Source: Microcaldota archaeon
GTDB taxonomy: Archaea > Micrarchaeota > Micrarchaeia > Anstonellales > Bilamarchaeaceae
NCBI GenBank assembly: GCA_030668565.1
Contig: DAOVFD010000023.1
Coordinates: 1 to 12,105 of the forward strand
DNA length: 12,105 nt
Reading direction: 5' to 3'
Shown: in pieces, positions 1-5,067 of the stretch
Layout: every line of letters begins with the position of its first letter
Numbering within the stretch: position 1 is the stretch's first letter
Notes under the pieces: generated by a model
Database searches by the model: none
What the model saw: only the letters and a program-made list of their open reading frames with translations
What the model was told of the DNA's origin: nothing
Program-made: the position numbers and the translations under genes

Positions 1-116
1 ATTGCTTTCAGATGAAGACCGTCAGATTTCACTTCGAATTCCCCTTCTTCCACAAGGTTTACTATAGAATCTATCGCTGCCTTCAAAGCAGGAGCATCTG
101 ATATGACAAGTTTCAT
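1..116 (-). CDS. pcn: PCNA sliding clamp, N-terminal fragment
   Basis: This is the first 38 codons of a minus-strand gene cut by the window edge. The protein begins MKLVISDAPALKAAIDSIV and continues through EGEFEVKSDGLHLKA. This is the usual start of archaeal/eukaryotic PCNA: the first beta strand, the helix with a conserved A-x-x-x-x-I-x-x-L pattern, then a 'DGL' strand turn. PCNA is the trimeric ring that tethers DNA polymerase, ligase, FEN1 and other factors to DNA. The ATG at 116-114 is preceded at good spacing by GAGGTG, and a second purine-rich GGGAGGT lies further upstream. The upstream neighbour on the same strand is the homing endonuclease, but PCNA has its own TATA box. Identification rests on 38 residues only. 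Confidence 0.85.
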   Translation of the reverse strand, partial: MKLVISDAPALKAAIDSIVNLVEEGEFEVKSDGLHLKA

Positions 117-178
117 ATTTACACCTCGAAAATTTACCTCCCAATGTTATTAATGAGAAAGAAAATATAAAGGTTCGC
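117..178 (-). promoter_or_regulatory. PCNA promoter and ribosome binding site
   Basis: Read on the minus strand, CGAACC (BRE-like, about 178-173) is followed by TTTATATTTTC (171-161), a good archaeal TATA box. Transcription would start near 145. GGGAGGT and then GAGGTG lie just before the ATG. This separates PCNA expression from the endonuclease gene upstream. Confidence 0.6.
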
Positions 179-210
179 CAAAATCAAAACGAAGTTAATA
201 TGAAGGTCGA

Positions 211-243
211 TGCAACAACCGAAGAAAAACAGAAGTTGTTGCA
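211..243. repeat. 9-bp perfect inverted repeat (hairpin) after the endonuclease stop
   Basis: Left arm TGCAACAAC (211-219) and right arm GTTGTTGCA (235-243) are perfectly complementary around a 15-nt loop. The hairpin lies about 15 bp beyond the endonuclease stop and before the PCNA promoter. On the minus strand the loop carries a run of five T. It could end or stabilise the endonuclease transcript. No function is shown. Confidence 0.55.
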
Positions 244-247
244 ATGC

Positions 248-264
248 AACTCAGCAGCTACTCT
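248..264. repeat. 17-bp direct repeat, PCNA-side copy
   Basis: AACTCAGCAGCTACTCT occurs here and identically at 1195-1211, and the flanking bases differ. On the minus strand this copy supplies the TAG stop codon of the homing endonuclease (258-260). The two copies are 947 bp apart and bracket nearly the whole endonuclease gene. Confidence 0.85.
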
Positions 265-1253
265 TGTCCTCGTAAGAAATCTAGGCCTGCATCGGTTATA
301 TTCCATAGAATGGTTCCGTCATCAAAAAATTCTTTGGTTATTAGCTTATTTTTAACTAGATAGCTCGTTTTTGAATATAGCATACCATTAATTTTTTGAG
401 GATAAGAATCCATAAAATCATAGATCTGTGGTCTTGTCATAGGCTTTTTGTTCAAAGCCCTTAGTAGTTTTATTGGTAATTTAAGTTTTCTGGAAACGAC
501 CTTGGTGTAGGCCTGAAGACCTCTTTCAAGTTTCTCGGCCTTTTCGGGATGCAAACCGACGATATTCAAATCATGCAATTTCTTGAAATTCTCGAAACCT
601 GTTATATTAACGCAGTAATAATTGGCTTTCTTTTGTTTTATAACGACACGGTTTTCTATTCCAAAATGCCATAAAATTTTGCTGATGGATTCTGGTATGT
701 TTCTTCCTTTTTGTGGAAATTGAATCGAATTGGGGATTTCTCGCCTTGTCTTTCCAGGAATAATAGCTCCTTCAGCTGCAAAGAAGCCCTTAAGAAAACC
801 AATAAGAATTGCATTACTTACTTCTTTTCCCTCAAAAATATTCTGAATGCCTTGCTTGATATTACACCTTATTACTTTGTCATGTATCCGAGCAGAAAAC
901 CAACCCATTCTTTTTTTTGTTTTTTTGTATTTATTGACACGAAAATTAAAACTACCTATGCGGCATCTCCAAAATTTGATGACTTCAGCTTCAGAACCTG
1001 TTAGCGGCATACTAATGTAATAGTGAAATTTATCTCTTCCAATCCCAAAAAGAAGTAAAAAATTATCTAGCATTCGCCCTATACAATAGGATTCACTGTT
1101 AGTAAATGCAATGCTATTATCCGTTTTTCCTAATGAACCGTCACCTGCGATGAAACCAAGAATTTCTCCATATCTAAGATCTTTAGAATGTGGTAACTCA
1201 GCAGCTACTCTCGATGTCATTGTCTTTCGACTCAACTGGGACGGTGTCGTCAT
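258..1253 (-). CDS. LAGLIDADG homing endonuclease, free-standing, with C-terminal winged helix
   Basis: This is a 331-residue site-specific DNA endonuclease of the two-motif, monomeric LAGLIDADG class. The first motif is GEILGFIAGDGSL (about residues 29-41) with a catalytic Asp at 38. The second is LIGFLKGFFAAEGAI (about 150-164) with the acidic residue Glu161; the Asp/Glu pair is a known arrangement in the family. The last 75 residues, from KLPIKLLRALNKKPMTRPQI to NITDAGLDFL, look like a winged-helix DNA-binding domain. No intein splice motifs or host exons flank it, so it appears free-standing. I chose the ATG at 1253, about 34 bp after a TATA box; an in-frame GTG at 1262 is also possible. 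No Shine-Dalgarno sequence is seen. It sits between lrp and pcn on the same strand and is flanked by direct repeats, which suggests a recent or mobile insertion. Confidence 0.88.
   Translation of the reverse strand: MTTPSQLSRKTMTSRVAAELPHSKDLRYGEILGFIAGDGSLGKTDNSIAFTNSESYCIGRMLDNFLLLFGIGRDKFHYYISMPLTGSEAEVIKFWRCRIGSFNFRVNKYKKTKKRMGWFSARIHDKVIRCNIKQGIQNIFEGKEVSNAILIGFLKGFFAAEGAIIPGKTRREIPNSIQFPQKGRNIPESISKILWHFGIENRVVIKQKKANYYCVNITGFENFKKLHDLNIVGLHPEKAEKLERGLQAYTKVVSRKLKLPIKLLRALNKKPMTRPQIYDFMDSYPQKINGMLYSKTSYLVKNKLITKEFFDDGTILWNITDAGLDFLRGQE
1195..1211. repeat. 17-bp direct repeat, copy inside the endonuclease N-terminus
   Basis: This copy is identical to 248-264. Read on the minus strand it encodes RVAAEL in the endonuclease's N-terminal extension, before the first LAGLIDADG motif. 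The other copy is read in a different frame, so the repeat is a DNA-level rather than a protein-level repeat. Confidence 0.85.
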
Positions 1254-1257
1254 CGTT
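1240..1257. repeat. 18-bp direct repeat at the endonuclease start codon
   Basis: GACGGTGTCGTCATCGTT is repeated exactly at 1295-1312, a 55-bp period. On the minus strand it contains the ATG start and the codons for MTTPS. Similarity continues weakly upstream of the repeat (an AATACTAATTA-like stretch). It is the inner copy of a duplicated promoter/start segment. Confidence 0.85.
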
Positions 1258-1282
1258 ACCACAATACTAATTAACAGAGAGG

Positions 1283-1294
1283 ATTTAAAAATTA
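1283..1294 (-). promoter_or_regulatory. Inner TATA box of the endonuclease
   Basis: Minus-strand TAATTTTTAAAT lies about 34 bp before the ATG at 1253 and about 25 bp before the alternative GTG at 1262. No ribosome binding site follows, so the transcript would be leaderless or nearly so. Confidence 0.45.
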
Positions 1295-1312
1295 GACGGT
1301 GTCGTCATCGTT
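1295..1312. repeat. 18-bp direct repeat, outer copy with an aborted start
   Basis: This copy is identical to 1240-1257. On the minus strand its ATG (1308-1306) opens only a seven-codon frame, MTTPSNF, before TAA. It looks like a remnant of a duplicated 5' end and is too short to call a gene. Confidence 0.85.
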
Positions 1313-1333
1313 GCAGTATTATTAGTGCGAAGG

Positions 1334-1345
1334 GGTTTTATATAA
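1334..1345 (-). promoter_or_regulatory. Outer TATA box upstream of the endonuclease
   Basis: Minus-strand TTATATAAAACC is the best TATA box near the endonuclease. It lies 30-odd bp before the outer copy of the duplicated start, the same spacing as the inner TATA box has to the inner start. It abuts the 3' end of lrp, whose stop codon begins at 1348. Confidence 0.5.
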
Positions 1346-1864
1346 CTACTTCCTGTGCCTTTTGATAAAGGGATTGTAAGCAAAGGGATCCCGTTCAGTG
1401 CCCAGAATGATATGACTGACTGTTTTTACAAATCCCCTGGATGAAATGTTTCCTATTACAGCAGCAAACTCCCTCTGGCTTTTTGCGCGGACAGTTGCCA
1501 CCCAATCACTCTCCCCGGTAATTCTATAGAATGCCTGAATCTCCGGGATATTGATTTCCCTCCAGAGGTTGTCGACGTTAACATATCTGTTTGCCGCTTT
1601 CATCATAACCACGGCGCAATAGGAATAGCCAAGTTTATCAAAATCTATATCGGCGCGATAACCGCGGATAATCTTTAGCTTCTCCAATCTTGCAATTCGC
1701 TGGAAAACGGTATTTGGATGCATGCCCACCCTTTCCGCTATTTCTCTTATGGGAATTCTTGAATTTTGTCTCAGTTCTGCCAATATGGTGAGGTCTTTCT
1801 CATCCACATTAAGACCTATGTTTCCACCTATAGATATATAATCCAGCTTTTTAAGCCTTGTCAT
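1346..1864 (-). CDS. Lrp/AsnC-family transcriptional regulator
   Basis: This is a 172-residue archaeal Lrp/AsnC protein. After a 20-residue leader comes the family's N-terminal helix-turn-helix, DEKDLTILAELRQNSRIPI, then EIAERVGMHPNTVFQRIARL (about 41-60). A short strand linker (IIRGYRADIDFDKLGY) leads to a C-terminal RAM ligand/oligomerisation domain, about 80-155, with ITGESDWVATVRA matching the typical G-x-x-D core. Such proteins bind DNA as dimers or octamers and often respond to amino acids. GGGTGGGAG (1879-1871) lies just before the ATG and supports this start, although the leader is longer than in many homologues. It is divergent from the thiolase gene. An inverted repeat over its own TATA box suggests autoregulation. 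The ligand and target genes cannot be read from the sequence. Confidence 0.92.
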   Translation of the reverse strand: MTRLKKLDYISIGGNIGLNVDEKDLTILAELRQNSRIPIREIAERVGMHPNTVFQRIARLEKLKIIRGYRADIDFDKLGYSYCAVVMMKAANRYVNVDNLWREINIPEIQAFYRITGESDWVATVRAKSQREFAAVIGNISSRGFVKTVSHIILGTERDPFAYNPFIKRHRK

Positions 1865-1902
1865 TGTGTTCTCCCACCCAATTTTCCAAACTTTTTATTT
1901 TA

Positions 1903-1934
1903 ATGAACATAAAATTATATAAATATATGTGCAT
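1903..1934 (-). promoter_or_regulatory. lrp promoter with an imperfect palindrome, candidate Lrp operator
   Basis: ATGAACATA (1903-1911) and TATGTGCAT (1926-1934) are inverted repeats matching at 8 of 9 positions. They enclose an AT-only 14-bp spacer that contains the lrp TATA box (minus strand TATTTATATAATTT). A dyad over the regulator's own TATA box is where archaeal Lrp proteins often autorepress. The binding itself is inferred. Confidence 0.5.
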
Positions 1935-1970
1935 AGTCATACTAACAGTATTGTCGTAATCCCTATCAAA

Positions 1971-2020
1971 ACCTTTTTATCCTCTTCTCTAGATTAACTT
2001 CTGCTTATTAACAAGAGGTA
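1971..2020 (+). promoter_or_regulatory. Thiolase promoter and ribosome binding site
   Basis: ACCTTTTTATCC (1971-1982) is a weak-to-fair TATA box. Transcription would start near 2000. AGAGGT (2014-2019) is a Shine-Dalgarno sequence before the ATG at 2026. It would drive the thiolase, thrS and downstream genes. Confidence 0.5.
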
Positions 2021-2025
2021 GACGC

Positions 2026-3189
2026 ATGAGAAGAGTAGCAATTATAGGCACTGGAATGACAAAATTCGGTGAGAACTGGGACCAGAGTTACAGGCACCTG
2101 GTCGTGGAAGCAGGAATAAGGGCGCTTACAGATGCAGGGGTATCAGGAGACAAGATAGACGGCGGGTACATGGGAACCATGGCTTCAGGAAGACTCATCG
2201 GCCAGGAGCATGTTGGGGCATTGATAGCTGATTACATGGGACTTAACCCCATACCTATTACAAGAGTTGAGGGCGCATGTGCATCTGGTTCGCTTGCGCT
2301 CAGACAGGGAATCATGGCTGTTGGTTCTGGAATGAAGGACATCGTGGTTGTCGGTGGAGTCGAAAAAATGACCGAACAGAGTACAGGAGAGGTAAGCAAT
2401 GCACTCGGAGGAGCAGGTGACCAGGAATGGGAGTTGTTCATGGGGGCCAGTTTTCCGGGATTATACGCATTGATGGCAAGAAGGCATATGCATGATTACG
2501 GTACAACAAGTGAGATGCTTGCGGCAGTGGCAGTAAAGAATCACAAGCATGGTACAAAGAACAGATATGCCCAATACCAGAGGGAAATAACAATTGATGA
2601 CGTTCTTAATTCGAAAATGGTTGCGGACCCGCTTCATGTATTCGACTGCTCACCAATAACGGACGGGGCTGCGTGTCTGGTGCTTGCACCGATGGAGATT
2701 GCCGAAAGCTATACGAAGAAACCAATTGAAATTGTTGCAAGTGCGCAGGCAAGCGATACCATTGCGCTCAGTTCGCGTGAAAGCATTACTGAATTAAAGG
2801 CGGCAAAAATTGCTGCAGAGAAGGCCTACAAACAGGCAAATGTTTCTCCTAAGGATATCGAAGTTGCCGAAGTGCATGATTGCTTTACCATTGCAGAGAT
2901 AATGGCGATAGAGGACCTGGGATTCTTCAAGAAAGGCGAAGGAGGAAAGGCAACCCTTGAAGGAAAAACAGAATTCGGGGGAGATGTTGTTGTAAATACT
3001 TCCGGAGGATTGAAAGCCGTGGGCCATCCCGTAGGAGCTACCGGAGTAAAACAGGCTGTCGAGCTTACCTGGCAGCTTCGGGGTGAAGCCGAAGGAAGGC
3101 AGGTGAGGGATGCCAAGCTTGGTCTCAGCCATAATGTAGGGGGAAGCGGAGCACCTGCAGTAGTTCATATTTTCAAGAGGGGTTATTGA
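2026..3189 (+). CDS. Acetyl-CoA C-acetyltransferase (archaeal thiolase)
   Basis: This is a 387-residue thiolase-fold enzyme of the archaeal (SCP2-thiolase-like) type, expected to condense two acetyl-CoA into acetoacetyl-CoA at the head of the mevalonate pathway for isoprenoid lipids. The nucleophile is Cys85 in RVEGACASGSLALRQG. His284 lies in AEVHDCFTIAE and His334 in GGLKAVGHPVGATG. The C-terminal SHNVGGSGAPAVVHIF replaces the second-cysteine CxG motif of bacterial thiolases, as is usual in archaea. Length is normal. In many archaea this enzyme is encoded beside HMG-CoA synthase and a DUF35 zinc/OB-fold protein that bridges the two. Neither is adjacent here; the next gene, after a single base, is thrS. 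A broader acyl-CoA specificity cannot be excluded. Confidence 0.88.
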   Translation: MRRVAIIGTGMTKFGENWDQSYRHLVVEAGIRALTDAGVSGDKIDGGYMGTMASGRLIGQEHVGALIADYMGLNPIPITRVEGACASGSLALRQGIMAVGSGMKDIVVVGGVEKMTEQSTGEVSNALGGAGDQEWELFMGASFPGLYALMARRHMHDYGTTSEMLAAVAVKNHKHGTKNRYAQYQREITIDDVLNSKMVADPLHVFDCSPITDGAACLVLAPMEIAESYTKKPIEIVASAQASDTIALSSRESITELKAAKIAAEKAYKQANVSPKDIEVAEVHDCFTIAEIMAIEDLGFFKKGEGGKATLEGKTEFGGDVVVNTSGGLKAVGHPVGATGVKQAVELTWQLRGEAEGRQVRDAKLGLSHNVGGSGAPAVVHIFKRGY

Positions 3190-3190
3190 A

Positions 3191-5053
3191 ATGAGAATTC
3201 TCACCATACATGCGGATTATATCGAAGTTGAGCCGCTGAAAAAGGCAATAGACGATGCTGAAAAGCTTGAGAAAAAAGAAAGCAAAAGATACGAGGAAGT
3301 GCTTGTTGTTTTCACTTCTGTTGAGAAAGATGATGAAGATGTTGCAGCAACTGCGAAGGCACTTGCAAAAGAAATTTCATCGGTTGCAGAACAAGTCAAT
3401 ACGAAAAAAATACTTCTTTATCCGCTGGTTCATCTTACTTCAAAACCTTCTGCTCCGAATATTGCTGTTAAGGTTCTTTCGAAAACCGAAGAACTGCTGA
3501 AAAAAGATTATGAAGTTGACCATTCTCCTTTCGGATGGTACAAAGGGTATACATTGAAATGTAAAGGCCATCCCCTCAGCGAACTTTCAAGAGAATTCAG
3601 AGCAGAGAAGGTTGCCGGGAAAAAAGAGGAAGAGGAGATATCAGAAAGTGTGAAAAAGGAGGCGGAAATCAAAACAAGGTTCGTTATCCTTGATGTTGAC
3701 GGGAAGATGCATGAGATTGACAAGTTCAATTACGGAAAAAATGAGAATCTGAAAAAATTCGCCACTTATGAAACGAAGAAGGTCAGGGCATATGAGAAAG
3801 AACCCCCGCACATAAAATTAATGAAAGAACATTCGCTTATAGATTATGAGCCAGGCAGCGATCCTGGAAATTTCAGATTCCTTCCAAAAGGAAAACTCAT
3901 CAAGAAGCTGCTCGAGAACTCAATAACAAATACGTGCGTTGGGTATGGGGCTATGGAAGTTGAGACGCCGATAATGTATGATTTCGAGCATCCCGCACTT
4001 AAGAAATACCTTAACAGGTTTCCCGCAAGGCAGTATGTTGTGCTGAGCGAGGACAGAAAACTTTTCCTGAGATTCGCGGCTTGTTTCGGTCAGTTTCTGA
4101 TTGCGCATGATATGGTGATGTCCTACAGGCACCTTCCATTGAAAATGTTCGAGTTAACAAAGTATTCTTTCAGAAGGGAACAGAGTGGTGAGCTTGCTGG
4201 TTTGAAGAGGCTTAGGGCATTTACAATGCCTGATATGCACACCTTTGCTGCAGACATTGATCAGGCAAAAGAGGATTTTGAAAGACAGTTCGACTTGGGT
4301 TTGGACTGGCTGGAGATGTATGGGATTGAAAACGAAGTCGGATTCAGAATCCAGGAGGACTTCTTTAAGGAGAACAAGGACTGGTACATGAAGATGGTTA
4401 AAAAAGCTGGAAAACCGATACTTCTGGAACTGTTCAAGGAAAGATATGCCTATTTCATAACCAAATTTGAATTCAATTTCGTTGACAGCATGGGTAAGGC
4501 AAGCGCATTGACAACTGTGCAGATTGATGTTGAGAATGCTGATACTTTTGACATATCATTCGTTGATAAGAATGGCGAAAAGAAAAGGCCGCTGATACTC
4601 CATGCATCGATAAGCGGCAGTATTGAAAGGGTGATATATGCGCTTCTGGAAAAAGAAGCAATGAAGATGGCGAAGGGCGAGAAGGCAATGCTTCCTGTTT
4701 TCATATCACCCACACAGCTAAGGATAATACCTGTGAGTGATGGGCAGATGAAACATGCAGAGAGAACTATGAAGGATATTGACAAACACAAAGTGAGGGT
4801 TGACCTGGATGATAAAAGCGAAACACTTGGAAAGAAAATAAGGGAGGCACAGAAAGAGTGGATTCCCTATATTGCAGTTATCGGTGAGAAAGAGGAGAAA
4901 TCAGGAAAGGTTGCGGTAACAATAAGGGAGACTGGTGAAAAGAAAGAGATGGAAATCAAAGAACTCATAAAAATGATAGAAAAAGAGAATGAGGAAAAAC
5001 CATTTGAGAAACTTTCATTGCCCAGAAAGCTTACGAAAAGACCGGTAATCTAG
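3191..5053 (+). CDS. thrS: Threonyl-tRNA synthetase, archaeal type with intact editing domain
   Basis: This is a 620-residue class II synthetase that charges tRNA-Thr. Residues 1-140 form the archaeal D-Tyr-deacylase-like domain that removes mischarged serine. Its active-site features are present: His81 in the HLTSKPS segment, Trp116-Tyr117-Lys118 in PFGWYKG, and KGHPLSELSR. A charged Lys/Glu-rich linker follows. The catalytic core has motif 2 FRREQ (327-331) and motif 3 with Arg480 in SGSIERVIYALLE. The three zinc ligands that select threonine are Cys298, His350 and His471. The anticodon-binding domain, starting near PVFISPTQLRIIPVSD, fills roughly 515-605. The start is one base after the thiolase stop, and GAGGGG in the thiolase 3' end serves as ribosome binding site, so the two are probably cotranscribed. 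A 14-nt gap separates it from the next gene. Confidence 0.97.
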   Translation: MRILTIHADYIEVEPLKKAIDDAEKLEKKESKRYEEVLVVFTSVEKDDEDVAATAKALAKEISSVAEQVNTKKILLYPLVHLTSKPSAPNIAVKVLSKTEELLKKDYEVDHSPFGWYKGYTLKCKGHPLSELSREFRAEKVAGKKEEEEISESVKKEAEIKTRFVILDVDGKMHEIDKFNYGKNENLKKFATYETKKVRAYEKEPPHIKLMKEHSLIDYEPGSDPGNFRFLPKGKLIKKLLENSITNTCVGYGAMEVETPIMYDFEHPALKKYLNRFPARQYVVLSEDRKLFLRFAACFGQFLIAHDMVMSYRHLPLKMFELTKYSFRREQSGELAGLKRLRAFTMPDMHTFAADIDQAKEDFERQFDLGLDWLEMYGIENEVGFRIQEDFFKENKDWYMKMVKKAGKPILLELFKERYAYFITKFEFNFVDSMGKASALTTVQIDVENADTFDISFVDKNGEKKRPLILHASISGSIERVIYALLEKEAMKMAKGEKAMLPVFISPTQLRIIPVSDGQMKHAERTMKDIDKHKVRVDLDDKSETLGKKIREAQKEWIPYIAVIGEKEEKSGKVAVTIRETGEKKEMEIKELIKMIEKENEEKPFEKLSLPRKLTKRPVI

Positions 5054-5067
5054 ATTTTGGTGAATTA

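Noticed and set aside
711..1004. Plus-strand open frame opposite the homing endonuclease
   Set aside because: It is Phe/Ser-rich antisense translation with no ribosome binding site, and it lies wholly within a gene with clear LAGLIDADG motifs.
258..1262. The endonuclease as an intein or as part of an intron in a split host gene
   Set aside because: There is no Cys/Ser at an N-terminal splice junction, no His-Asn C-terminal junction, and no host protein sequence in frame on either side.
1285..1308. Seven-codon minus-strand ORF MTTPSNF in the outer repeat copy
   Set aside because: It is too short to call as a gene; it is best explained as a remnant of the duplicated start region and is reported only under that repeat.
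2794..3207. Minus-strand open frames opposite the thiolase 3' half
   Set aside because: They are antisense to conserved thiolase active-site segments; the translations have no recognisable motif or start signals.
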